Below are positions 52,244-60,377 of a DNA stretch of 64,000 bases, piece after piece. The notes below the pieces were generated by a model that had not been told where the DNA came from, did not search any database, and saw nothing but the letters and a program-made list of their open reading frames with translations. Positions within the stretch are counted from its first letter, which is position 1; each line of letters opens with the position of its first letter. The stretch is taken from assembly GCA_036505215.1 (NCBI GenBank), contig DASXTW010000085.1, forward strand, positions 3,067 to 67,066. Reading direction: 5' to 3'. The stretch comes from DASXTW01 sp036505215 (GTDB taxonomy: Bacteria > Actinomycetota > UBA4738). The translations under genes and the position numbers were made by a program.

Positions 52244-53599
52244 ATGAAGGTCATCGCTCTGGTCGACGGCGAGCACTACCCCTCGGTCACGCGCTGGGGG
52301 TTGGATTCGGCGCGACAGGCCGGCCTCGAAGTCATACTCGCGCTCCTCGTCGGAGGCATCGAGAAGCTGGGGGCCGACCGGGGCCTGGATCTCGGATCCG
52401 TGCCGGTCGTGCGGGGCGAGGCTGATCCCCGGGCAGCCCTCTCCGCGGCGATCAGGGAGCACTCACCCGAAGCGGTGCTGGACCTCTCGGACGAGCCGGT
52501 CCTGGGCTACGAGCACAGGATGGAGCTCGCCGCGGTGGCCCTGTCCATGGGCGTTCCTTACCTTGGCCCCGATTTCCGGTTCGACCCGCCGATCGTCGAG
52601 GCGCCCCTGCCCGTGCCCACCCTCGGGGTCATCGGAGCGGGCAAGCGCGTGGCCAAGACCGCCATAGCCGGGCATGCCGCCCGGCTGGCCGTGGGGGCGG
52701 GCCTTCGCCCGGCCGTCGTAGCAATGGGGAGGGGAGGGCCCGTGGCGCCGGTCACCGCAGGGGCTGCCGACGTCACTCTGGATGCGCTGCTCGCCACGGC
52801 GGAGCGAGGCGAGCACGCCGCCTCGGACTACCTGGAGGACGCGCTCATGTCAGGCGTCCCCACCGTGGGTGCGAGACGCTGTGGGGGAGGGCTCGCAGGG
52901 AAGCCCTTCGTCACCAACGTGGCCGAAGCCGCGCAGCAGGCGGCCGGCTCGGGAGCCGACCTGGTCATCTTGGAGGGGAGCGGCGCCTCCGTCCCGACCG
53001 TTCCATGGGACGCAGGGATCCTGGTGGCCCCGGCGACGACTCCGTTGGAACACCTCGGCGGGTACTTCGGGCCTCTGCGGATATTGCTATCGGACCTTTT
53101 GGTCTTTATCATGGATGGTGGCTCGTCCGCCGAGCCCGACAACCTTTCGTCTCTCTATCCCTTAGTTCGTCGGCTTCACGCAGATATCCGGGTAGCCATA
53201 GCGGAGCTTCAACCGGTGGCGCTGGCCGACGTGAGAGGCAAGGATGCGTTCTTCGCAACGACCGCACACCGAGAACTGGCGGGTCATCTCGCCGATCGAC
53301 TCGAGCGCACCTCAGGGTGCCGGGTGGTGAAGGTGTCCCCACATCTTGCCGACCGAGCAGCCCTGGAGGCGGACCTCGCCGAGGCGCCGCCTTTCGATGT
53401 CCTGCTCACCGAGCTGAAAGCGGCGGCGATCGACGTGGCGGCCCGGCGCGCCTTGGACCGCGGAGCCGAAGTGGTGTTCGTGGACAACCGCCCCCGGACG
53501 GCGGGTGGAGACGGAGAGATCGACGAGCTCCTCACGGAAACGATCCTCCTGGCTGGGGAGCGGGGGCGGGAGCGGACTCAAAGCGCGGAGCCTGAATGA
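52244..53599 (+). CDS. cpgS: cyclic 2,3-diphosphoglycerate synthetase
   Basis: 451 residues. It resembles the archaeal enzyme that uses ATP to close 2,3-diphosphoglycerate into its cyclic anhydride, a thermoprotectant and phosphate store in methanogens such as Methanothermus. Supporting features are the N-terminal MKVIALVDGEHYPSVTRWGL, the P-loop-like LGVIGAGKRVAKTAIAGHAA near residue 125, and GADLVILEGSGASVPTVPWD near 235. The context is decisive: the next gene, overlapping by 4 bases (ATGA), is a 2-phosphoglycerate kinase, the enzyme for the preceding step. Bacterial homologues exist but are little studied. Assignment by family resemblance, no activity implied. Confidence 0.83.
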   Translation: MKVIALVDGEHYPSVTRWGLDSARQAGLEVILALLVGGIEKLGADRGLDLGSVPVVRGEADPRAALSAAIREHSPEAVLDLSDEPVLGYEHRMELAAVALSMGVPYLGPDFRFDPPIVEAPLPVPTLGVIGAGKRVAKTAIAGHAARLAVGAGLRPAVVAMGRGGPVAPVTAGAADVTLDALLATAERGEHAASDYLEDALMSGVPTVGARRCGGGLAGKPFVTNVAEAAQQAAGSGADLVILEGSGASVPTVPWDAGILVAPATTPLEHLGGYFGPLRILLSDLLVFIMDGGSSAEPDNLSSLYPLVRRLHADIRVAIAELQPVALADVRGKDAFFATTAHRELAGHLADRLERTSGCRVVKVSPHLADRAALEADLAEAPPFDVLLTELKAAAIDVAARRALDRGAEVVFVDNRPRTAGGDGEIDELLTETILLAGERGRERTQSAEPE

Positions 53600-54576
53600 C
53601 CGACAAGAAGATCATCGTCATCTCGGGAGTGGATCCCGGCCTGCCCTATTCCAAGGGCTTGCGGGCGAGCGAGCTCATGGTCACCGGTCTCTCTCCCTAT
53701 CGTGCCTACCAGGTGGCCGAGCAGGTTGAGCATCGGCTGCTCGAGCGCGAAGTGGCCACTGTCACCACCGAGGAACTGGACGACCTGACGATCGACGTGC
53801 TCTCGGACCTGGCGGGGGAGCGCTACGCGACGAACTGGCTGAAGTGGAGAGAGATCACCGCCCTGGATTCACCCCTGGTCATCATGATCGGCGGGGCAAC
53901 GGGGGTGGGGAAGTCGACCATAGCCACCCAGCTTGCCGTGCGCCTGGGGATCGTCCGCGTGGTGGCCACCGATGCCATCCGGGAGGTCATGCGCGCGCTT
54001 TTCACCAGCGAGCTGATGCCAACCCTGTACACCTCGTCGTTCGAGGCCGACTCGGCGCTCCGGGAGCCCCCGCCCCGGCCCCTGGACCGGGTGATCGTCG
54101 GATTTCGGGAGCAGACGGCGGCGGTGGCGGTGGGCATCCGTGCCCTGGTGGAGCGGGCGGCCGTGGAGGGAACCAGCATCGTGATCGAGGGGGCCCATGT
54201 GGTTCCTGGATTTTTCGATCTGGAGGCCTACGAGGGAAGAGTTCTGGCGGTCCCGGTTGTTGTTACTGTTGACGACGAGGATTTGCACCGCAGCCACTTC
54301 GCGGTCCGCTCGACAGACGCCTCCTCCCGGCCATTCGAGCGATACGCCCAAGGTTTCCCGAACATCCGAAGGGTGCAGAAATACATCAAGAGCCAGGCGC
54401 TCAGCCACAACGTGCCCATGATCCCGAACTACAGCCTGGATCAGGCCCTGTCCGCGATCATCGACCTGGTGGTGGAGCGAGCCACCGACTACATACGGAA
54501 CCGGCAGCAACGCGATGGGTCCAAACGCCGGCATCCGTCCAGAGAAGCGACCCGACTGGAGGCAAGCAAGAGATGA
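53596..54576 (+). CDS. pgk2: 2-phosphoglycerate kinase
   Basis: 326 residues. It phosphorylates 2-phosphoglycerate to 2,3-diphosphoglycerate, the substrate of the preceding cpgS product. An N-terminal ATP-cone-like part (LRASELMVTGLSPYRAYQVA; about 5-80) precedes the kinase domain, with Walker A MIGGATGVGKSTIA (residues 97-110), VVATDAIREVMRALF and GTSIVIEGAHVVPGF. This two-part build is that of archaeal 2-phosphoglycerate kinases. ATGA overlaps join it to cpgS before and to transaldolase after. The C-terminal tail is basic and probably disordered. Confidence 0.85.
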   Translation: MTDKKIIVISGVDPGLPYSKGLRASELMVTGLSPYRAYQVAEQVEHRLLEREVATVTTEELDDLTIDVLSDLAGERYATNWLKWREITALDSPLVIMIGGATGVGKSTIATQLAVRLGIVRVVATDAIREVMRALFTSELMPTLYTSSFEADSALREPPPRPLDRVIVGFREQTAAVAVGIRALVERAAVEGTSIVIEGAHVVPGFFDLEAYEGRVLAVPVVVTVDDEDLHRSHFAVRSTDASSRPFERYAQGFPNIRRVQKYIKSQALSHNVPMIPNYSLDQALSAIIDLVVERATDYIRNRQQRDGSKRRHPSREATRLEASKR

Positions 54577-55235
54577 AGCTGTTCCTCGATACCGCCAACC
54601 TCGAGGAGATCCGCGAGATCAAGAAGTGGGGGGTGCTCGGCGGTTGCACCACCAACCCCAGCCTGCTGGCCAAGGAAAAGGCCGACTGGGAAGTGCAGAT
54701 GAAGGAGGTCTGCGCCGAGGTCGACGGGCCCGTATCCCTCGAGACAACCCACGAAAAGGCCGATGAGATCTATGAAGAGGGCCTGAAGCTCGCCGCGGTC
54801 GCTCCCAACGCTGTGGTCAAGGTGGCCATGACCTCCGACGGACTGGAGGCAGGGAAGCGGCTGGTGGACGAGGGGATCCCCGTCAACGTGACGCTCACCT
54901 TCTCCCCGGCCCAGGCCATCCTGGCCGGCGAGATCGGGGCCACCTACGTGTCGCCCTTCCTGGGACGGCTGGATGACATCGGATCTGACGGAATGAACGT
55001 GCTGCGTGACATCTGCGAGATCTACGACGTCCAGGGGTATGACACCCTCGTCCTGGCCGCGTCCCTCCGCCATCCGATGCACGTGGTGGAGGCGGCCCGG
55101 CTGGGGGCGGACGTGGCCACGATGCCGTTCGACGTCTTCTCGAAGCTGGTGAAGCACCCCCTCACGGATACGGGGCTGGACAAATTCCTCTCTGACTGGA
55201 AGCAGCTCCAGAGGGATCTCAAGGAAGGAGCATGA
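54573..55235 (+). CDS. tal: transaldolase (short TalC/fructose-6-phosphate aldolase type)
   Basis: 220 residues, the compact form. Class I aldolase barrel: MKLFLDTANLEEIREIKKWG, GCTTNPSLLAKE, and the Schiff-base lysine K83 in NAVVKVAMTSDGLEAGK; then VNVTLTFSPAQAILA and ATYVSPFLGRLDDIG. It moves a dihydroxyacetone unit between sugar phosphates in the non-oxidative pentose phosphate pathway, completing a route with pgi and pgl at 9-11 kb. True fructose-6-phosphate aldolase activity cannot be excluded. It is coupled by ATGA overlaps to the 2-phosphoglycerate kinase gene and to rho. Confidence 0.9.
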   Translation: MKLFLDTANLEEIREIKKWGVLGGCTTNPSLLAKEKADWEVQMKEVCAEVDGPVSLETTHEKADEIYEEGLKLAAVAPNAVVKVAMTSDGLEAGKRLVDEGIPVNVTLTFSPAQAILAGEIGATYVSPFLGRLDDIGSDGMNVLRDICEIYDVQGYDTLVLAASLRHPMHVVEAARLGADVATMPFDVFSKLVKHPLTDTGLDKFLSDWKQLQRDLKEGA

Positions 55236-56815
55236 CGGTGGATTCGCGCACGATCGAACGGGCGGACCTGGAGGGTAAGGTCCTCCCCGAACTCCAACAG
55301 ATCGCCGAAGGACTCGGCGTCGAAGGTCATCAGCGCTTGCGCAAGAGTGACCTGATCGATGCCATCGTGGCGAAATCATCCACCGACGGGCACGGTACGG
55401 CAGCGGCAGAGCCCGACACCGAGAACGCCGCGGCCGAGCCCGAGGCAGGATCTCCCGAAGGCAGGGGTGACGGGTCGCGCTCGCGAGAAAGAGGCTCCTC
55501 GAATTCGTCCGAGGGGGAGCGCGGCGCTGCGACGGCCGTGGCCGAAAGGGCGGCGGATGCTGGCCAGACGGTCACCGAGGAGCGTCCGCCCGCGGGCGAG
55601 CGCAGGGACCGCCGTCCCTCGCGAGAGGAGCGCCGCCGGGAGAGGGAGCGCCGTCGCGAGCGGGAACGGGAGGAACGCGAGGAGGAGCTGGCAACCGCTC
55701 CGACGCGGACGGGCATCCTGGATGTCCTCCCCGAGGGCTACGGGTTCCTGCGGACAAGCGGTTATCTGCCGGGCAACGAGGACATCTACGTGTCGCTCTC
55801 GCAGATCAGGCGGTTCGGACTGCGCCGGGGGGACCAGATCACCGGCAAGGTCCGGCAGCCCCGGGACAACGAGAAATACCCCGCGTTGCTGCAGATCGAG
55901 ACCGTGGCGGGAGTCGATCCGGAGATTGCTCGGCAACGGCCGGACTTCGACAAGCTGACTCCGCTGTTCCCCGACGAGCGATACCGCTTGGAGCATGACC
56001 CCAAATGGATCACCGAGCGGATCATCGACCTGATCGCGCCGATCGGGAAGGGCCAGCGGGGCATGGTGGTTTCGCCGCCGAAGGCCGGGAAGACCACCGT
56101 CCTCAAGCAGATCGCCGGCGGCATCCTTGCCGCCGACCCCGAGTCGCACGTGATCGTGCTGCTCGTGGACGAGCGGCCGGAGGAGGTCACCGACTGGCAG
56201 CGGACGGTGGAGGCGGCGGAGGTCGTGTACTCCACCTTCGACAAGCCCGCCGATCAGCACACCCAGGTCACCGAGCTGGTCCTCGAGCGCTCGAAGCGGC
56301 TGGTGGAGCAAGGGATGAACGTGGTGATCCTGCTGGACTCGATCACCCGTCTTGCCCGCGCGTACAACCTGGCTGCGCCCGCGTCGGGGAGGATCCTCTC
56401 CGGTGGTGTCGACTCGACGGCGCTGTACCCGCCGAAGCGGTTCTTCGGGGCTGCCCGGAACCTGGAGGAGGGCGGGTCGCTCACGATCATCGCCAGCGCC
56501 CTGGTGGAGACGGGATCCCGGATGGACGAGGTCATCTTCGAGGAGTTCAAGGGCACGGGGAACTGGGAGATCCGCCTGGACCGCAACCTGTCCGAGAAGC
56601 GAATCTTCCCGGCCCTGAACATCGAAGCCTCCGGCACCCGCAAGGAGGAGCGCCTCATGCCCACGGAGGAGCTGGCCCTGGTGTGGCGTCTCCGTCGGGT
56701 CCTGCACGCGCTGGAGCCGGCGGCGGCATTGGAGCTGCTGATCGACAAGATCCGGGTGACCAAGTCGAACGAGCAGTTCCTCCGGGAGATCGCCAAGGCC
56801 CCCGTCAGCGAGTAA
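55232..56815 (+). CDS. rho: transcription termination factor Rho
   Basis: 527 residues. N-terminal Rho domain (KVLPELQQIAEGLGVEGHQR) followed by an acidic-then-arginine-rich insert (about 55-150), as usual in Actinobacteria. The RNA-binding cold-shock-like domain (GILDVLPEGYGFLRTSGYLP) and the hexameric ATPase follow, with Walker A VSPPKAGKTTVLKQIA near residue 280, VIVLLVDERPEEVTDW, VVILLDSITRLARAYN and LSGGVDSTALYPPKRFFGAARN. It ends untranslated RNAs. The start overlaps the transaldolase stop (ATGA), so rho is tied to the cDPG/transaldolase genes here. Confidence 0.95.
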   Translation: MTVDSRTIERADLEGKVLPELQQIAEGLGVEGHQRLRKSDLIDAIVAKSSTDGHGTAAAEPDTENAAAEPEAGSPEGRGDGSRSRERGSSNSSEGERGAATAVAERAADAGQTVTEERPPAGERRDRRPSREERRRERERRREREREEREEELATAPTRTGILDVLPEGYGFLRTSGYLPGNEDIYVSLSQIRRFGLRRGDQITGKVRQPRDNEKYPALLQIETVAGVDPEIARQRPDFDKLTPLFPDERYRLEHDPKWITERIIDLIAPIGKGQRGMVVSPPKAGKTTVLKQIAGGILAADPESHVIVLLVDERPEEVTDWQRTVEAAEVVYSTFDKPADQHTQVTELVLERSKRLVEQGMNVVILLDSITRLARAYNLAAPASGRILSGGVDSTALYPPKRFFGAARNLEEGGSLTIIASALVETGSRMDEVIFEEFKGTGNWEIRLDRNLSEKRIFPALNIEASGTRKEERLMPTEELALVWRLRRVLHALEPAAALELLIDKIRVTKSNEQFLREIAKAPVSE

Positions 56816-56820
56816 TCGAA

Positions 56821-57045
56821 ATGGCCGGCTGGGGTGACGACCCGGTGATGGCGGAGCTCCAACAGGCCCTCGCGGATGGCTGGGAACCGGTGCGGGTAAC
56901 GGAGGAAAAGGACAGCACGGGCACGGCATTCGATGTGGTGACCGTGGATAAGGGCGGCGAGCAGAGGCAGTTCCGCAGCGACCACCTGGCCTTCCACAGG
57001 TATGTAGAAGGCCTGATGGAGGATTTCGGCCTCTCCTACTCCTAG
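56821..57045 (+). CDS. conserved-looking small hypothetical protein
   Basis: 74 residues from ATG 56821, 5 bases after rho. I do not recognise a family. It is soluble and acidic, with ELQQALADGWEPVRVTEEKD and a C-terminal DHLAFHRYVEGLMEDFG; the middle (AFDVVTVDKGGEQRQFRS) reads like a two- or three-stranded sheet. The frame is open further upstream inside rho, but only in a different frame from rho, so this ATG is the natural start. The place between rho and rpmE suggests cotranscription with rho. Confidence 0.65.
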   Translation: MAGWGDDPVMAELQQALADGWEPVRVTEEKDSTGTAFDVVTVDKGGEQRQFRSDHLAFHRYVEGLMEDFGLSYS

Positions 57046-57080
57046 TGCGCGAGGGCGACGGCCGGCTGTTGACGCCGCCA

Positions 57081-57113
57081 CCCCCGCTCGCTCGCTTCGC
57101 TCGATCGCGGGGG
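57081..57113 (+). other. GC hairpin in the rho-rpmE gap
   Basis: CCCCCGC (57081-57087) pairs with GCGGGGG (57107-57113) around a GCTCGCTTCGCTCG-like interior. The 189-base gap 57046-57234 otherwise holds no gene. No T-run follows. It may be a Rho-independent end without U-tract, or a dispersed GC-rich element. Confidence 0.4.
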
Positions 57114-57234
57114 GGGCCCCCGGCGGCTATGCGCCGGACAGCGGGCGACTGAGCGCAGGTACGAGGCGGCCACAGCCGGCGTCGGAGTCGAGTGAGGGGC
57201 TGTGTGGGAATATGGGTCGGTTGAAAGGAATGAG

Positions 57235-57450
57235 ATGAAGCAAGGAATCCACCCCGAATACGTGCAAGCGACCGTCAGGTGTTCCTGCGGCAACACGTTC
57301 ACGACGCGGTCTACCAAGTCCGAGATACACGTCGAGATCTGCTCGGCCTGCCATCCCTTCTACACGGGCAAGCAGAAGCTCGTGGACACGGGCGGGCGGG
57401 TCGAGCGGTTCCAGCGCCGGTACGGGCAGCGACCCGCTTCTGGCAGGTAA
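57235..57450 (+). CDS. rpmE: 50S ribosomal protein L31 (zinc-binding form)
   Basis: 71 residues from ATG 57235, with AAAGGA 5 bases upstream. MKQGIHPEYVQATVRCSCGN, then CSACHPFYTGKQKLVDTGGR are hallmark sequences. Four cysteines (CSC and CSAC) mark the zinc-binding type, which many bacteria replace by a Cys-less copy under zinc starvation. Position after rho is standard in Actinobacteria. Confidence 0.95.
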   Translation: MKQGIHPEYVQATVRCSCGNTFTTRSTKSEIHVEICSACHPFYTGKQKLVDTGGRVERFQRRYGQRPASGR

Positions 57451-57459
57451 CGCCCCGTC

Positions 57460-58344
57460 GTGCCCGCCCAGGACCACTTCTACGGAGGCCAGGCGGTCCT
57501 CGAGGGGGTGATGATGCGCGGCCGCGATCACTGGGCGATCGCGGTTCGCCGGCCCGATCAGACCTTGCACGTCGAGGCGCACGAGATCGAGTCGATCGCC
57601 AAGCGCTTCCCGATCCTGGCCAAACCCGGGCTGCGAGGGGTCATCGCGTTGGGCCAAGCCCTCTCCATAGGGGTGAAGGCTCTGACGGTCTCGGCGAATC
57701 ACGCCGTCGAGGAAGAACAACGGCTCACCAAGGGCCAGATGGTCAGCTCCATGGTCCTTGCCTTCGTGCTGTTCACCTTGGTCTTCATCGTCGGTCCGTA
57801 TCTGGGATTCCGGCTGGTTCGCAGGGATGTGCCCTCGAGCCTGGTCAGGAACGTTCTGGAGGGCGTCTTCCGGGTCCTCCTGTTCCTCGTGTACCTGGCT
57901 GCCATCGGCCGGATGAAGGAGATCCGGAGGGTCTTCCAGTACCACGGTGCCGAGCACAAGACCATCGCAGCCTACGAGCACGGAGATCCGCTGCAGCCCG
58001 AGGCCGTCGACAGATACTCCACGCTGCACGTCCGGTGCGGGACGAACTTCCTTCTCATCGTGATGGTGCTGACCATCCTGGTGTACACGGCATTCGGATC
58101 GCGCGGCCTGGTGGCCGGCATCCTGTTTCGTATCGTGGCCATCCCCGTCATCGCGGGGGTTTCCTATGAGCTCCTCCGGCTGGGTGCTCGCTATACCCAG
58201 TCCAGGACCATGCGCGTATTGATGGCGCCGGGGCTGTGGCTCCAGAAGATCACCACGCGTAAGCCCGACCGAGACCAGATCGAGGTGGCCATCACGGCAT
58301 TCGAGGAAGTCCTCCGGCAGGAAGGCACCCTCTCCTCAGCCTGA
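57460..58344 (+). CDS. DUF1385 family membrane protein (YqhQ-like)
   Basis: 294 residues from GTG 57460, 9 bases after rpmE. The N-terminal YGGQAVLEGVMMRG and the central QYHGAEHKTIAAYEHGD are the defining DUF1385 motifs; the His/Glu cluster suggests a metal site. Four or five hydrophobic segments (about 95-120, 130-150, 195-235) place it in the membrane. Function is unknown, but the gene is nearly always next to rpmE and prfA in Actinobacteria and Firmicutes-like genomes, as here. Confidence 0.88.
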   Translation: MPAQDHFYGGQAVLEGVMMRGRDHWAIAVRRPDQTLHVEAHEIESIAKRFPILAKPGLRGVIALGQALSIGVKALTVSANHAVEEEQRLTKGQMVSSMVLAFVLFTLVFIVGPYLGFRLVRRDVPSSLVRNVLEGVFRVLLFLVYLAAIGRMKEIRRVFQYHGAEHKTIAAYEHGDPLQPEAVDRYSTLHVRCGTNFLLIVMVLTILVYTAFGSRGLVAGILFRIVAIPVIAGVSYELLRLGARYTQSRTMRVLMAPGLWLQKITTRKPDRDQIEVAITAFEEVLRQEGTLSSA

Positions 58345-58349
58345 GGTGC

Positions 58350-58377
58350 TTGAAGTCGGGTGAGTGGCGGCTACAGT
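58350..58377 (+). promoter_or_regulatory. promoter of the DivIVA-like gene
   Basis: TTGAAG (58350-58355), a 16-base spacer and TACAGT (58372-58377) lie about 45 bases before GTG 58421. It also argues against the in-frame GTG 58364, which would lie within the promoter. Confidence 0.5.
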
Positions 58378-58420
58378 CAGTTCCCCGACCTTCGGTGCCA
58401 GCGAAGAGGAGTGTCGACCC

Positions 58421-59182
58421 GTGGCGACTCCCGAACCTGAGCGGCACGCGCTCCGTCCCTCCTACATTGCAGGGCGCGGATTCTCCCTGGGCAGGAAGGG
58501 ATACGAGCCGGAGGAGGTCCACGAGTTCCTTCGGGAGGTTGCCGAGTACGTGAGCCGACTCCAGGGCGAGGTGGAGTGGCTTCGGGCCCGAAGCGAGCAT
58601 CTGGAGCGCCGGAGTGACGCCGCGCAGGAGTCTGCCTACGCACGCCTTTCGCGTGAGTTCATGGAAGTCGTGCGCAGGGCAGACGAGGCGGCGGGACGGG
58701 TGCGGCTCCAAGCGGAAACGAAGGCACAGACGGACATGATGATGGCGCGCAGGGACGCGGAACGAATCCTGAACGAGGCCAGATTTGAAGCCGAGAGGAT
58801 CCTGGCCGCGGCCAGGCTCGAAGCCCACGATATCGACTGGCAGTCCAAGCGGCAGGAGGTTCGCTCCGCTGGGCCTTCCGAGGCCGAATGGCGGGGAACG
58901 GCTGACGCCCCTGGCGTGGATCTCCCCACGGTGGCCGTGGATATCGCCGCGATCTGGGATCGCGATGACGCCGCGTCCCGGCAGGAGCAGGAGGCGGTTT
59001 CGCCCAAGCTGCTCGAGGAGTCATCGCCCCCTGCCATCCACATCCCAGACGCTTGGACGGCCAACGGCCACGTGCCGCCCAGTGATGCCTCGATGGGGCA
59101 AACGAGACCCGATGACCCCGAGGACCTCGACGTGTACCTCGACGTGTCGATCTTCGATCTGTTCGAGAACCCCGAGGACTGA
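58421..59182 (+). CDS. DivIVA-domain-like coiled-coil protein
   Basis: 253 residues from GTG 58421, with GAGGAG about 10 bases upstream. The N-terminal FSLGRKGYEPEEVHEFLREV resembles the start of DivIVA/Wag31-type proteins (membrane-curvature-binding, F-x-x-x-x-R-GYdxxeVd). A long coiled coil follows (about 40-130) and then an acidic, probably disordered tail. DivIVA-family proteins mark poles and septa and direct cell-wall growth; the short acidic version may instead be a partner. The earlier GTG 58364 is in frame, but lies before the likely promoter -10. Two GC-rich hairpins separate it from prfA. Confidence 0.78.
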   Translation: MATPEPERHALRPSYIAGRGFSLGRKGYEPEEVHEFLREVAEYVSRLQGEVEWLRARSEHLERRSDAAQESAYARLSREFMEVVRRADEAAGRVRLQAETKAQTDMMMARRDAERILNEARFEAERILAAARLEAHDIDWQSKRQEVRSAGPSEAEWRGTADAPGVDLPTVAVDIAAIWDRDDAASRQEQEAVSPKLLEESSPPAIHIPDAWTANGHVPPSDASMGQTRPDDPEDLDVYLDVSIFDLFENPED

Positions 59183-59243
59183 GCCCCCGACCGGGGGGTT
59201 CGGGGGGCTCAAGCAGTGAGGCGGAGCCGAGCGTAGCCCCCCG
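59181..59243 (+). other. alternative GC-rich hairpins between divIVA-like gene and prfA
   Basis: Fold A pairs 59181-59190 (GAGCCCCCGA) with 59200-59210 (TCGGGGGGCTC). Fold B pairs 59201-59209 (CGGGGGGCT) with 59235-59243 (AGCCCCCCG). The two share the middle arm and exclude each other. No T-run. Terminator, processing site or a dispersed GC element are all possible. Confidence 0.45.
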
Positions 59244-59268
59244 ACACGAGAGCCCGATCCGAGACAGC

Positions 59269-59274
59269 GATAAT
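59269..59274 (+). promoter_or_regulatory. -10 element (GATAAT), leaderless start of prfA
   Basis: GATAAT ends 8 bases before ATG 59283. No ribosome site is present before that ATG. Confidence 0.5.
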
Positions 59275-59282
59275 TGCTGGAT

Positions 59283-60377
59283 ATGGCATTCCGTGAACGG
59301 CTCGAGGAGATCGAGCACCGCTACGACGAGCTGACCCGGGAACTCTCGAGCCCCGAGGTCTCGGCGGACCCTGCCCGCCTTCGGGACCTCGGGAAGCGCC
59401 ACGCGGAGCTGCATGAGATCGTCACCACGCATCGGGCCCATCAACGCGCGCTCGACCAGGCTCAGGAGGCTCGTTCTCTCGCTCGGGAAGAGAAGGACGC
59501 CGAGATGGCGGCGTTCTTTCGCTCCGAGGCGGCGGAGGCGGAGGTGAGGGCCGCCAGGCTCGCAAAGGACCTGGAACAGCTCCTGCTTCCGAAGGACCCC
59601 AATGACGACAAGAGCGTCGTTTTGGAGATCCGTGCCGGGGTGGGCGGCCAGGAGGCAGCACTCTTCGCGGGTGAGCTGCTCGAGATGTACCGGCGGTACG
59701 CGGAGAGGCGGCGCTGGAAGTCGGATGTGTTGTCCTCTAGCCCCTCCGAGCTCGGGGGCTTCAAGGAGGTGGTGCTGGAGGTCCAGGGCCAGGGCGCGTA
59801 CTCACGCCTCAAGCACGAGTCGGGCGGCCACCGCGTCCAACGGGTTCCGGTCACGGAGTCCGGAGGGCGCATCCATACCTCCACGGCCACGGTCGCCGTC
59901 CTCCCCGAGGCCGAGGAGGTCGAAGTCCAGGTCAACCCGGACGACCTCGAAATCGACGTGTTCCGATCATCAGGGCCCGGCGGCCAGAGCGTCAACACCA
60001 CCGACTCGGCCGTTCGGGTAACGCACAAGCCGACCGGCATCGTGATATCGGTTCAGGAGGAGCGCTCGCAGCGCCAGAACCGTGAGAAGGCCATGCGCTA
60101 CCTCCGAGCCCGATTGCTGAAGCTGGCCCAGGACGAGCAGCAGCGGGAGGAGGCCGCAACCAGGAAGGCTCAGGTGGGAACCGGCGAGCGCTCGGAGAAG
60201 ATCAGGACGTACAACTTCCCGCAGAACAGAATCACCGATCACCGAGTCGGACTGTCGGCTCACAATCTCCAGGCGATCCTGGAGGAGGGCCAGCTGGACG
60301 AATTCATCGACGCGCTGCTGGCGGAGGAGCGGCGAAAGCAGCTCGCGGGGGGCGACGGAGACTCCTCGGGCCGATGA
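59283..60377 (+). CDS. prfA: peptide chain release factor 1
   Basis: 364 residues from ATG 59283. It reads UAA and UAG stop codons and releases the peptide. The codon-recognition tripeptide is PVT in VQRVPVTESGGRIHTS, and the catalytic loop is SSGPGGQSVNTTDSAVRVTH with GGQ. The start is 8 bases after a GATAAT hexamer, and an earlier TTG 59274 is in the -10 itself. Its end overlaps prmC by 4 bases; PrmC methylates the Gln of this GGQ. Confidence 0.95.
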   Translation: MAFRERLEEIEHRYDELTRELSSPEVSADPARLRDLGKRHAELHEIVTTHRAHQRALDQAQEARSLAREEKDAEMAAFFRSEAAEAEVRAARLAKDLEQLLLPKDPNDDKSVVLEIRAGVGGQEAALFAGELLEMYRRYAERRRWKSDVLSSSPSELGGFKEVVLEVQGQGAYSRLKHESGGHRVQRVPVTESGGRIHTSTATVAVLPEAEEVEVQVNPDDLEIDVFRSSGPGGQSVNTTDSAVRVTHKPTGIVISVQEERSQRQNREKAMRYLRARLLKLAQDEQQREEAATRKAQVGTGERSEKIRTYNFPQNRITDHRVGLSAHNLQAILEEGQLDEFIDALLAEERRKQLAGGDGDSSGR

